This document shows, piece after piece, positions 35,981 through 44,759 of a stretch of 64,000 bases of DNA (positions are counted from its first letter, which is position 1; each line of letters starts with the position of its first letter). The notes below the pieces were generated by a model, which was not told the DNA's origin, made no database searches, and worked only from the letters and a program-made list of their open reading frames with translations. The DNA is taken from the NCBI RefSeq assembly GCF_001544075.1, contig NZ_BCNT01000008.1, positions 175,181 to 239,180 on the forward strand, given 5' to 3'. The stretch is from Comamonas terrae (lineage in GTDB: Bacteria > Pseudomonadota > Gammaproteobacteria > Burkholderiales > Burkholderiaceae_C). A program made the translations under genes and the position numbers.

Positions 35981-36871
35981 ATGGACCTCAATGCCCTGCA
36001 GGTACTGATCAAGGTTGCCGAGTGCAAAAGCTTTACCCAGGCGGCCAGCCAGCTGGGTACCAGCCAGTCGCGCCTTTCGCGCGCCGTGGCCCAGCTGGAG
36101 AAAGACCTGGGCACGCGGCTGCTGCACCGCAATACGCGCAGCGTGTCGCTCACTCCGGATGGCTGCGCGCTCGTGGACCGCAGCGCCCCGCTGATCGCCG
36201 GGCTGGACGAGGCCCGCAAGCTCGTCATGGACCGCCGCTGCGAGCCCAGCGGCGTGCTGCGCATGACCGCACCCTCCATGCTGGGACGCATCATGCTCGT
36301 GCCGCTGATGGGCGAGCTGATACGCGCGCACCCGCAACTGCAGATAGACGCCTGCCTGACCGACCGGCTGGTGGACATGGTGGAGGAAGGGTTCGATGCG
36401 GCCGTGCGCATAGGCCCCTTGTCCGACAGCCGCATGATTGCGCGGGCCCTGCCCCCGCTGCGCTGGGTGACCGTGGCTTCGCCCGGCTATGTGGCGGCCT
36501 GCGGCACCCCGCAGGACCTGCAGGCGCTGGCGGACCACCGCTGCCTTTCGGTCTACAACCACTATCTGGGGCGGCGCGTGCCCTGGCAGTTCCTCGGGCC
36601 GGACGGACAGTTGCTGGACTGGGCTTCGCCCCAGCACGTGAGCTTTGACAGCGGCGACCCCCTCATCGAGGGCGCGCTGAGCGGCCTGGGCGTCGCCCAG
36701 GTCATGGAATTCGCGGTGCGCGAACATCTGGCGGCCGGCAGGCTGGTGCGGCTGCTGCCCCAGCTCGAAGGGCGCAGCCGCGAGCTGTCGCTCGTCTATC
36801 CGCGCACCCGCCAGGCCTCGCCCAAGATCAAGGCGCTGGCCCAGGTGCTGCTCGCGCAGACGCGGTGGTAG
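35981..36871 (+). CDS. LysR-family regulator, divergent from the MFS exporter
   Basis: A 296-residue CrgA-like LysR. The helix-turn-helix is SFTQAASQLGTSQSRLSRAV and the effector domain includes VEEGFDAAVRIGPLSDS. It likely controls the exporter at 34355-35836 through the palindrome at 35941-35958. The ligand is unknown. Confidence 0.9.
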   Translation: MDLNALQVLIKVAECKSFTQAASQLGTSQSRLSRAVAQLEKDLGTRLLHRNTRSVSLTPDGCALVDRSAPLIAGLDEARKLVMDRRCEPSGVLRMTAPSMLGRIMLVPLMGELIRAHPQLQIDACLTDRLVDMVEEGFDAAVRIGPLSDSRMIARALPPLRWVTVASPGYVAACGTPQDLQALADHRCLSVYNHYLGRRVPWQFLGPDGQLLDWASPQHVSFDSGDPLIEGALSGLGVAQVMEFAVREHLAAGRLVRLLPQLEGRSRELSLVYPRTRQASPKIKALAQVLLAQTRW

Positions 36872-36977
36872 CGGCGCGGGTGCTCAGGGCTGCAGGGACA
36901 TGCCGCCGGCAATCATCGTGGGCTGAGCGCTTTTCCTGGCCATGCGTCAGAGATCTTGGATATCAGGCATTGCAAAT

Positions 36978-37460
36978 CTACCGGGCGGTGCAGTCCCCTG
37001 AAGCGGTGAACGATGAAAAAACAGGCAGCACGTGCTCGGCGTTCTCAAGGAAGGTCTCATCCAGCGGGCGCAGGTTGCGCCGGAAATGCAGACCCACGTG
37101 ATCGGCGCCCGCCGCGCGCAGCGCCTGCAACTCGGCGATCAAGGCCTTGTGGCTTGTGGCTGCCGCGAAAACCGAAGCGCCAGCGTTGCAAAGGCACATC
37201 GGCGTTTTCGGTCAGACCCAGATGGGTGAAACGGGCGTAAGGCTTGTCACCCGCCACGGCACGTCCCGCATCCACAGCGCGCGAAAGCCAAGCCAGGCGG
37301 CGAGTCGGGCCAGCTCGGCATGGCGGCGCAGGTCCGGCTCGCCGGGCAGGCGGCCTGCCTGGCTCCGAGCCTATCCGCCTGCAAATGTCCAGCCATTGTC
37401 CAGAAGGGCCTCGATGCCTATGCTGAAGCCGCCTTCGGTCAAGGAAGCCAAAGGAGTCAT
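36978..37460 (-). pseudogene. Broken LLM-class flavin-dependent oxidoreductase (TIGR03571-like)
   Basis: From ATG 37460 (GAGGAG upstream) the frame reads FSIGIEALLDNGW and, past an in-frame TAG at 37371-37373, EPDLRRHAELARLAAW and RALWMRDVPW, the N-terminus of a luciferase-like monooxygenase. It then jumps directly to C-terminal sequence in shifted frames: RWRFGFRG, ALIAELQALRAAGADHVGLH, RRNLRPLDE and AEHVLPVF, ending near 36978. The central portion, probably well over 100 codons, is missing. It begins 12 bases after the aldo-keto reductase stop and was the last gene of that operon. Confidence 0.82.
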
Positions 37461-37472
37461 TTCAAGCGCTCC

Positions 37473-38279
37473 TCAATCCCACACCGGAGCCAGGCCCTCG
37501 GGACTGACTTCGCGGCCGTTGCGCTCCAGCGCGGCGATCAGCGCCATGTCTTCCGCGTCGAGCTTGAGGTCGCGCGCCAGCAGGTTGCTGGCCAGGTTCT
37601 CCCGCTTGGTCGAGGACGGAATCACCGCATAGCCCAGCTGCAGCGCCCAGGCCAGCGCCACCTGCACCACCGTGGCGTTGTGCTTGGCGGCGATCCTGGC
37701 CAGCACCGGATCCTTGAGCACCTTGCCGTAGGCCAGTGTCATGTAGGAAGTCACCTGAATGCCCTGCTCCTTCAGGAAGGCGGCCAGCCGGCGGTTCTGC
37801 AGATAGGGGCTGAGCTCGATCTGGTTGGTGGCGATCTCGCCCTGGCCCACGGCGGCAATGGCCTGGCGGGTCAGTTCGATGTTGAAGTTGGAGATGCCCA
37901 TCTGGCGCGTCAGGCCCTGGGCCTTGGCCTCGGCCAGGGCTTCCATGTATTCGGACAGCTCCACACCGTTGCCCGGTGCGGGCCAGTGGATCAGGGTCAG
38001 GTCCACGTAGTCGGTGCGCAGCTTCTTCAGGCTGTCACGCAGGCTGGGCACCAGCTTGGTCCTGGCGTAGTTGTCGGTCCAGATCTTGGTGGTCACGAAA
38101 AGCGCTTCGCGCGCCACGCCGCTTTCGGCAATCGCCTGGCCGACTTCGGCCTCGTTGCCGTAGATCTGGGCCGTATCGACGGCGCGGTAGCCCACGTCCA
38201 GCGCGTTGCGCACCGAGTCGATCGCGGTCTGGCCGGTCAGGCGGAAGGTACCGATGCCGAAGCTTGGGATATTGCTCAT
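37473..38279 (-). CDS. dkgB: Aldo-keto reductase, 2,5-diketogluconate reductase B type
   Basis: A 268-residue AKR barrel with the tetrad Asp35 and Tyr40 ([10 protein letters not shown]), Lys65 (TTKIW) and His98 (LIHWP), plus the NADPH-binding [13 protein letters not shown]. It reduces 2,5-diketo-gluconate or methylglyoxal-like carbonyls. It is the middle gene of an MFS-AKR-LLM operon, 20 bases after the MFS gene. Confidence 0.9.
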   Translation of the reverse strand: MSNIPSFGIGTFRLTGQTAIDSVRNALDVGYRAVDTAQIYGNEAEVGQAIAESGVAREALFVTTKIWTDNYARTKLVPSLRDSLKKLRTDYVDLTLIHWPAPGNGVELSEYMEALAEAKAQGLTRQMGISNFNIELTRQAIAAVGQGEIATNQIELSPYLQNRRLAAFLKEQGIQVTSYMTLAYGKVLKDPVLARIAAKHNATVVQVALAWALQLGYAVIPSSTKRENLASNLLARDLKLDAEDMALIAALERNGREVSPEGLAPVWD

Positions 38280-38299
38280 GGAAAAACTCCTAAGGGGGT

Positions 38300-39469
38300 T
38301 TAGATGGAAGAAGAAATCGAAACAGGACGGCGGTAGGCATTGCCCAGCCAGACCAGCCCCAGGCCACCGGCGGCCAGGGCCGCTCCGGCCAGCGGCACGG
38401 CCGCATAGCCCAGGCCCTGCCCGATCACCGCGCCGCCCAGGGCCGCACCCACGGCATTGCCCAGGTTGAAGGCACCCACGTTGACCGACGAGGCCAGGCC
38501 GGGAGCCTGCGCGGCGGCCTGCATGACGCGCATCTGCACCGGCGGCACGATGCCGAAGGCCGCAGCGCCCCAGACCACGAGACCGATGGCCGCGCCCACA
38601 TGGGTGGTCATCACCAGGGGCAGCACAGCCATCACGACAGCCAGCGCGCCGAGGATGAGCTTGGCAGCACCGTCCAGCGACCAGTCGGCCAGCTTGCCGC
38701 CGAGGCTGTTGCCCAGCGTGAAGCCGATGCCGATCAGCACCAGGGCAAAGGCCACGAAGCTCGGGCTGGCGTGGGTGATGTCAGCGAGCACCGGGGCCAC
38801 ATAGGTGTAGAGCGTGAACATGGCGCCCGCGCCCATCACCGTCGTGCCCATGGCCAGCAGCACTTCGGGGCGGGTCAGCACCTTCAGCTCGCGGCGCACG
38901 TCGGGGCGCGCACCAGGCGTGCCTTGCGGCAGGGCCAGCCACAGCGCGGCGATGGTGACCAGGCCCAGCACGGCCGTTCCGCCAAAGGCCACGCGCCAGC
39001 CGACCTGCTGGCCTATCCAGGTGGCCGCCGGCACGCCGCCGATGTTGGCAATGGTCAGGCCCATGAACATCATGGCGATGGCGCTGGCCTGCTTGTCCTT
39101 GGGCACCACGCTGGCGGCCACCACGGCGCCGATGCCGAAGAAGGCGCCGTGGTTGAGGCTGGTGATCAGGCGCGACAGCAGCAGCGTGGCATAGCTGGGC
39201 GCGAACGCCGACAGCAGGTTGCCCACGGTGAACAGCACCATCAGCGCCATCAGCGCGGCGCGCTTGCCGAAGCGGCTGAACAGCAGGGTCATGACCGGCG
39301 CGCCGGCCATCACGCCGATGGCGTAGGCCGAGACCAGCATGCCGGCCGTGGGAATGCTGACCTGCACGCCCTCGGCAATCACGGGCAGCAGCCCCATGGG
39401 CGTGAACTCGGTGGTGCCGATGGCAAATGCGCCGATCGCCAGGGCGGACAAAGCAGCAGCGGGTTTCAT
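38300..39469 (-). CDS. MFS transporter, AraJ/DHA1-like
   Basis: A 389-residue membrane protein with about 12 helices, the N-terminal [17 protein letters not shown] typical of the AraJ/YdhP efflux branch and a motif A-like [11 protein letters not shown]. The substrate is unknown, perhaps a sugar acid or arabinose-like efflux. It is first in the operon with dkgB and the LLM pseudogene and is divergent from a LysR. Confidence 0.88.
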   Translation of the reverse strand: MKPAAALSALAIGAFAIGTTEFTPMGLLPVIAEGVQVSIPTAGMLVSAYAIGVMAGAPVMTLLFSRFGKRAALMALMVLFTVGNLLSAFAPSYATLLLSRLITSLNHGAFFGIGAVVAASVVPKDKQASAIAMMFMGLTIANIGGVPAATWIGQQVGWRVAFGGTAVLGLVTIAALWLALPQGTPGARPDVRRELKVLTRPEVLLAMGTTVMGAGAMFTLYTYVAPVLADITHASPSFVAFALVLIGIGFTLGNSLGGKLADWSLDGAAKLILGALAVVMAVLPLVMTTHVGAAIGLVVWGAAAFGIVPPVQMRVMQAAAQAPGLASSVNVGAFNLGNAVGAALGGAVIGQGLGYAAVPLAGAALAAGGLGLVWLGNAYRRPVSISSSI

Positions 39470-39566
39470 TGCAGTCTTTCTCGAAGTGAATAGGGGGAAT
39501 CAGGGAATGGATCGCAGTGTCCCCGGTTTATATTTGCAGATTAAGCCCTGTATCAAACAAATACTC

Positions 39567-39576
39567 TTGAATTCAA
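39567..39576. promoter_or_regulatory. Palindrome in the MFS/LysR divergent region
   Basis: TTGAATTCAA, a ten-base perfect palindrome, lies seven bases before the LysR start and could be its autoregulatory site. The evidence is positional only. Confidence 0.35.
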
Positions 39577-39583
39577 TTCAATA

Positions 39584-40486
39584 ATGAAGACCACCCTCGA
39601 TGAATTGCAGGCCTTTGCGGCCGTGGTGGACACGGGCTCGATCACCGCTGCCTCAGAGCTGCTGGGCCTGACGGTCTCGGCCACCAGCCGCACGCTGGGC
39701 CGCCTCGAGGAAAAGCTGCAGACCACGCTGCTGCGCCGCACCACGCGCCGGCTGGAACTGACCGAAGAAGGCGCCGCCTTTTTGCAGCGTGCGCGCGCCA
39801 TCCTGGCCTCCGTCGACGAAGCGGAAGAACTGATGGCCGCACGGCGCATGCGCCCGGCCGGGCGGCTGCGCGTCGATGCGGCCACCCCCTTCATGCTGCA
39901 TGTGCTGGTACCGCTGATCGCGGGCTTTCGCGAACGCTATCCCGAGGTCGAGCTGGAACTCAATTCCAACGAAGGCATCATCGACCTCATCGAAAAGCGC
40001 ACCGACGTGGCCTTCCGCATCGGCGTGCTCAAGGATTCCACGCTGCATGCCCGCCCCGTGGGCACCAGCCAGGTCCGCGTGCTGGCCAGCCCCGTCTATC
40101 TGCAGCGCCACGGCCTGCCAGCCGAGCCGGGGCAGCTGGCGCGGCATGCGCTGCTGGGCTTTACCCAGCCCGAGTCGCTCAACGACTGGCCGCTGCGCGA
40201 CGCGGCCGGCAACACCGTGCGCATCCGGCCCACGCTCGCCTCCTCCAGTGGCGAGACGCTGCGGCACATGGCGCTCGCAGGTCTGGGACTGGTCTGTCTT
40301 TCGGACTTCATGACACGCGAGGACCGCCGCAGCGGCCAGCTGGTGCAGCTGTTTGCCGGCCAGACGCTGGACGTGCGCCAGTCGATTAACGCGGTCTACT
40401 ACCGCAACACCGCGCTGGCTGCGCGCATCACCTGCTTTGTGGACTATGTGGTCGAGATGCTGGGACGCAGGCCTTTCGAGGAATAA
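39584..40486 (+). CDS. LysR-family regulator
   Basis: A 300-residue LysR with helix-turn-helix SITAASELLGLTVSATSRTL and a TlpA/DsdC-like effector domain (LIEKRTDVAFRIG). It is divergent from the MFS-dkgB operon, its likely target. Confidence 0.9.
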   Translation: MKTTLDELQAFAAVVDTGSITAASELLGLTVSATSRTLGRLEEKLQTTLLRRTTRRLELTEEGAAFLQRARAILASVDEAEELMAARRMRPAGRLRVDAATPFMLHVLVPLIAGFRERYPEVELELNSNEGIIDLIEKRTDVAFRIGVLKDSTLHARPVGTSQVRVLASPVYLQRHGLPAEPGQLARHALLGFTQPESLNDWPLRDAAGNTVRIRPTLASSSGETLRHMALAGLGLVCLSDFMTREDRRSGQLVQLFAGQTLDVRQSINAVYYRNTALAARITCFVDYVVEMLGRRPFEE

Positions 40487-40857
40487 GCGCCGGCAAATCC
40501 CGCTCTACCGGCTGCCCAGGCTCAATCCGTTGCATTCTTGCCACCGCCGGGGCTGGGGAAGGCAGGCTCCAGTCCTGCCCAGCCCGGCCGCATCACGCGA
40601 ATAAACACATACAAAACAACAACTTGCTCTCATGTATGGCCAATAGGCAAGGCCGCTTGGCAACCTGCAGCGCACGCGCACGCGATAAATCCCTCACAAT
40701 CGGCACCCACCAAATGGCAAGGTATGTCATCGCCGATCGCGCAAGCAGCGTTGTTATCCAGGCGCTAAACCTGCCGAACCACAACAATGCAAGCCATGGC
40801 ACAGACCCTGTGCAGCCCTGCTGCTTGTGTCATGACCTTCCAGAAACACTCGTATTC
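40487..40857. other. 371-base region ahead of lysP
   Basis: A GC hairpin GGCAGG-N7-CCTGCC (40561-40579) without a T tract lies early in the gap. No lysine-riboswitch features (such as an AGAGGTGC-type core) or gene were found. It presumably carries the lysP promoter. Confidence 0.4.
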
Positions 40858-42333
40858 ATGAGCGATAGCGAATCCACTTCAGAAGCCGGCCAGTTGCACC
40901 GGTCCCTCAAGGCCCGCCACATGTCGATGATCGCCATCGGCGGCTCCATCGGCACCGGGCTTTTCGTCGCCTCCGGCGCCACCATCTCGCAGGCCGGCCC
41001 CGGCGGCGCCCTGCTGGCCTACGTCATCGTGGGCCTGATGGTCTATTTCCTGATGACCAGCCTGGGCGAGATGGCGGCCCACATGCCGGTGTCCGGCTCG
41101 TTCGCCACCTATGGCGCCAAGTATGTGGACGAAGGCTTCGGCTTCGCCCTGGGCTGGAACTACTGGTACAACTGGGCCGTGACCATTGCGGTGGACCTGG
41201 TGGCCGCGCAGCTGGTGATGGCCTACTGGTTTCCCGGCATCGACGGGGTGCTCTGGAGCGCACTGTTCCTGGCCCTGATGTTCGGCCTCAATATTCTTTC
41301 GGCCCGGGGGTTCGGCGAATCCGAATTCTGGTTCGCCGCCATCAAGGTGACCACGGTGCTGGTCTTCATCGCCATCGGCATGCTGATGATCTTCGGCATC
41401 CTGCAGGGCGGCGCGCCCGAGGGCATCTGGGGCAATATCGCCAACTTCAGCATCGCGGACGCACCGTTTGCCGGCGGCTTTGCCGCGCTGATCGGCGTGG
41501 CCATGGTGGTGGGCTTTTCGTTCCAGGGCACGGAGCTGATCGGCATTGCGGCTGGCGAGTCCGAAGATCCCGCCAAGAACGTGCCCAAGGCCGTGCGCAA
41601 GGTGTTCTGGCGCATTCTGCTGTTCTATGTGTTCGCCATCCTGATCATCGGCCTGCTGATCCCCTATACCGATCCCAAGCTGCTCAAGAACGACCTGGGC
41701 GACATCGCCGTGAGCCCGTTCACGCTGGTGTTCGAGCGCGCCGGCCTGCTGTCGGCCGCCGCCGTCATGAATGCCGTGGTGCTGACCTCCGTGCTGTCGG
41801 CCGGCAACTCGGGCATGTATGCCTCCACCCGCATGCTCTACGCGCTGGCCACCCAGGGCATGGCGCCCCGGATCTTCGCGCGCGTCAATGCCCGCGGCGT
41901 GCCCGTGCTGGCCCTGCTGGCCACCACAGCCATTGCGGCGCTGTGCTTTCTGACCAATATCTTCAGCCCCAAGGTCGTCTACATCTGGCTGCTCAACCTG
42001 TCGGGCATGTGCGGCTTCGTGGCCTGGCTGGGCATTGCCGTCAGCCACTACCGCTTCCGCAAGGGCTGCGAGGCGCAGAACTACGATCTCGACAAGCTGC
42101 CCTACCGCGCCGCGGCCTTTCCGTTCGGCCCCATCTTCGCCTTCGTGCTGTGCCTGATCATCACGCTGGGCCAGAACTACGAGAACTTCCTGTCCGACAA
42201 GATCGACTGGGTCGGCGCCATTGCCACCTATATCGGCCTGCCGCTGTTCCTGGCCATCTGGTGGGGCTACAAGCTCGTCAAGGGCACACGCATCGTGAGG
42301 TACGAGGAGATGGACGTGCAAAGCACGCGCTGA
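40858..42333 (+). CDS. lysP: Lysine-specific permease LysP
   Basis: A 491-residue APC-superfamily permease. The segments SIGTGLFVASGATISQAGP, FALGWNYWYNWAVTI, GESEDPAKNVPKAV and SAGNSGMYASTRML match E. coli LysP closely along their length. About 12 helices are present. It imports L-lysine with protons at the inner membrane. ATG 40858 was chosen because upstream in-frame residues do not fit the family. A terminator follows at 42361-42390. Confidence 0.9.
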   Translation: MSDSESTSEAGQLHRSLKARHMSMIAIGGSIGTGLFVASGATISQAGPGGALLAYVIVGLMVYFLMTSLGEMAAHMPVSGSFATYGAKYVDEGFGFALGWNYWYNWAVTIAVDLVAAQLVMAYWFPGIDGVLWSALFLALMFGLNILSARGFGESEFWFAAIKVTTVLVFIAIGMLMIFGILQGGAPEGIWGNIANFSIADAPFAGGFAALIGVAMVVGFSFQGTELIGIAAGESEDPAKNVPKAVRKVFWRILLFYVFAILIIGLLIPYTDPKLLKNDLGDIAVSPFTLVFERAGLLSAAAVMNAVVLTSVLSAGNSGMYASTRMLYALATQGMAPRIFARVNARGVPVLALLATTAIAALCFLTNIFSPKVVYIWLLNLSGMCGFVAWLGIAVSHYRFRKGCEAQNYDLDKLPYRAAAFPFGPIFAFVLCLIITLGQNYENFLSDKIDWVGAIATYIGLPLFLAIWWGYKLVKGTRIVRYEEMDVQSTR

Positions 42334-42360
42334 TCCCAGCGATTTTCATATTCCAGTTCA

Positions 42361-42390
42361 AGGCAGCACCGGCAACGGCGCTGCCTTTTT
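42361..42390 (+). terminator. Terminator after lysP
   Basis: AGGCAGC pairs with GCTGCCT across a GC-rich loop, followed by TTTT, 28 bases after the stop. Confidence 0.7.
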
Positions 42391-42468
42391 CATTTGCGGC
42401 ATCCGGGCCGGACCGCATGCCGGTGCCATGCCAGTCCCGTGATGTCTTTCTTGAATTTTCTATTTTTT

Positions 42469-42487
42469 AATGAAAACGATTCTCATT
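42469..42487 (+). promoter_or_regulatory. Fur box
   Basis: AATGAAAACGATTCTCATT matches the GATAATGATAATCATTATC pattern at most positions and lies in an AT-rich island before the iron-uptake operon. It predicts iron repression of the four genes 42570-46869. Confidence 0.82.
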
Positions 42488-42569
42488 TGATTTATCATCA
42501 TCACAACCATTTACAAATCACCCCAAGCGCGCCGGATCGTCCATCGATACGGCAGCGCTTTTTACTTTC

Positions 42570-42842
42570 ATGCTTGTTTCAATCGCTTGCGCGCTGGCCG
42601 TCACGCTGGCCGGCCTTGCCGCCGTGCTGGCTACCGAACGCGCCGCCAGCCGCATCACCGGCCGCACAGGCTGGCTGCTTTTCCTGCTGCTGCTCGCACT
42701 GGCCGTATCGATGCTGAAACGGCCGCAGGCCGGCGCCGAAGCAGCGGCCATCGCCACGCTCGGGCTCATGGCCGTCACTCCGCCGATCGCGGTCCTGATG
42801 GGCTGGCGCCAGCGCCGGGAGGCTGCGCATGGCCACCGCTGA
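42570..42842 (+). CDS. Small membrane protein, DUF3325-like
   Basis: A 90-residue protein with three hydrophobic helices (residues about 2-22, 33-48, 60-78). Proteins of this size and layout (DUF3325 type) accompany PepSY proteins and TonB receptors in iron-uptake operons; their function is unknown. It overlaps the next gene by 14 bases. Confidence 0.72.
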   Translation: MLVSIACALAVTLAGLAAVLATERAASRITGRTGWLLFLLLLALAVSMLKRPQAGAEAAAIATLGLMAVTPPIAVLMGWRQRREAAHGHR

Positions 42843-43140
42843 ACGCCCGGCCCGCGAGCCGGCGCGCCGGGCCACGCCGCCGCGGGATCTGCTGCACCAT
42901 GGCCTGGTCGGCGGCCTGCTGGGCTTTCCGCTGGCCATCTGGCTCAGCGGCCTGCTGTATTACGCAGCCGATGCGGCGCAGGATCCAGCCACTTACCAGA
43001 TCGCCATGTGGACGGTCCCGATGCTGTGGGCAGGCATCACGGCGCTGGCCTTAATGGCGCCTGGCAAGCGGGACTGCTGGCTGGCGCTGCTGGCGGCCAA
43101 TGCACTGGCCTTTGGAGTGCTGAAGGCGGTACAGGCATGA
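42829..43140 (+). CDS. Small membrane protein, DUF3649-like
   Basis: A 103-residue protein with a basic N-terminus and three helices (LVGGLLGFPLAIWLSGLLYY and two more). It resembles the DUF3649 proteins of siderophore-uptake operons. It overlaps both neighbours (14 bases upstream; ATGA downstream), so it is translationally coupled. Confidence 0.72.
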   Translation: MATAERPAREPARRATPPRDLLHHGLVGGLLGFPLAIWLSGLLYYAADAAQDPATYQIAMWTVPMLWAGITALALMAPGKRDCWLALLAANALAFGVLKAVQA

Positions 43141-44759
43141 AGGCAGCGACCGTACGCAACTACCTGTCGGTCCATACCTGGACCGGCATCCTGGCCGGCA
43201 TGCTGCTGTTCATCGCGTTCTACGCGGGCGCGCTGTCCATGTTTTCGCCCGAGATCACGCACTGGGCCCGGGCCGAGCCCGAGCGGTCCGGCGCCAGCCA
43301 GGATGCCGACGCGCTGGCCGCGGCCTTTTTCCAGGCCCACCCCGAAGTCGAACGTGCCACGCTGGTGCTGGCATCCGAAAGCAATGCGGCGCCCTACATG
43401 CGCTGGGGCAGGCGCGGCCAGACGCCCCAACGGGTCGAACTCGACGGCCAGGGCCAGCTGCGCCCGCTGCCCGCGCCGGCCGCCGAAGCCGGCCAGTTTG
43501 TCGACCATATGCACCGCAAGGGCGGGCTGCCCATGCCCCGGGATACGGCCGAACCGGTGATCGGCATCGTGTCCATGCTCTATGCGCTGGCGCTGATTTC
43601 GGGCGTGGTCGTGCTGCTGCCCTCGCTGGTCAAGGATTTGTTCGTCGTGCGCTTCGGCCGCAACGTCAAGCGACTGTGGCTGGACCTGCACAACCTGCTG
43701 GGCATCGCGAGCCTGCCGTTCCACGTGGTGATGGCGCTGTCGGCCGCGGTGTTCTGCCTGCATGACTGGATCTACGATGCCCAGGGCCGCTGGGTCTACC
43801 CCCAGGGCCTGCGCGCCATCGAAGCCCAGGCGCAGCTGCCGCGCATGCCGGTGCCGCTGGACCCCACGGCCTGGCGCACACCCACCCTACTCGCGGCGGA
43901 CGCCGCCGGCATCGTGCCGGGCTTTGCCGCCACGGCGCTCGACTACCGGGGCCTGGGCACACCCAAGGCAAGCGTCTTCCTGGCCGGCACCGAGGATGTG
44001 CATTTCAAGCGCCGCCCGCGCGAAGGCTTCGTGGTGCTCGACCCCGCCTCGGGCACCCAGCTGCAGGACGGAATGACCCCGGGCCAGGGCTCGGCCAAGG
44101 CCCGCACCCTGGTCAGCTTCTTCTCGCTGCATTTCGGCAGCTATGGCGGCGAACCCGTGCGCGTGCTTTATGCCGTATTGGGCGTGATGGGCGCAATGCT
44201 GTTCTATACCGGCAATGTGCTGTGGATCGAAAGCCGCAGCAAGCGCCTGCGCGCCCCGGCCGGGTCCCAGCCGTCCGGTGTCGAGCAGCCCCGCCATGTG
44301 CGCTGCATTGCCGCACTGAACCTGGGCGTGTGCCTGGGCTGCGTTGCCGGCCTGCCTGCGGCGCTGGTGGCAGCCCGCTGGCTGAGCGCCACGGCGCCGG
44401 ACCCGGACCGGGTGCTGCAAGGCACGTACTACGCCGTCTTCGCAGCCTGCATCGGCTATGCCTTTGCGCGCGGGGCGCAGCGCGCCGCAGCGGGGCTGCT
44501 GGCCGCCGCCGCGCTGGCCACGGCGCTGATTCCGCTCACCAGCCTGGCCATGCCGCTGCTCGCCCAGGCCTGGCCATGGGCCCAGGCGCTGGACAAGCCC
44601 TATGCACGCGGCCTGCTGTTTGTCGACGGCCTGTCGGCCGCCGGGGCAGCGCTGCTGGCCTGGATGTCCTGGAAGGCCCATGGCCGCAGGCCGCGCGGGC
44701 CGCTGCAGCAGCCCTCCAAGTCCCCTGTTTCTTCCTCTGCCTCTGCACAACATGAATAA
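43137..44759 (+). CDS. PepSY-associated TM protein (possible siderophore reductase)
   Basis: A 540-residue inner-membrane protein. An N-terminal helix in VHTWTGILAGMLLFIAFYAG is followed by a periplasmic PepSY-like region, LHNLLGIASLPFHVVMAL with conserved histidines, and several C-terminal helices. Such proteins reduce ferric siderophores or otherwise release iron in the periplasm. Its end overlaps the TonB receptor start by eight bases. Confidence 0.85.
   Translation: MKAATVRNYLSVHTWTGILAGMLLFIAFYAGALSMFSPEITHWARAEPERSGASQDADALAAAFFQAHPEVERATLVLASESNAAPYMRWGRRGQTPQRVELDGQGQLRPLPAPAAEAGQFVDHMHRKGGLPMPRDTAEPVIGIVSMLYALALISGVVVLLPSLVKDLFVVRFGRNVKRLWLDLHNLLGIASLPFHVVMALSAAVFCLHDWIYDAQGRWVYPQGLRAIEAQAQLPRMPVPLDPTAWRTPTLLAADAAGIVPGFAATALDYRGLGTPKASVFLAGTEDVHFKRRPREGFVVLDPASGTQLQDGMTPGQGSAKARTLVSFFSLHFGSYGGEPVRVLYAVLGVMGAMLFYTGNVLWIESRSKRLRAPAGSQPSGVEQPRHVRCIAALNLGVCLGCVAGLPAALVAARWLSATAPDPDRVLQGTYYAVFAACIGYAFARGAQRAAAGLLAAAALATALIPLTSLAMPLLAQAWPWAQALDKPYARGLLFVDGLSAAGAALLAWMSWKAHGRRPRGPLQQPSKSPVSSSASAQHE

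Noticed and set aside
40790..40830. Sigma-54 promoter before lysP (TGGCACAGACC...)
   Set aside because: The GG-GC spacing is wrong (not ten bases), so the match is accidental.
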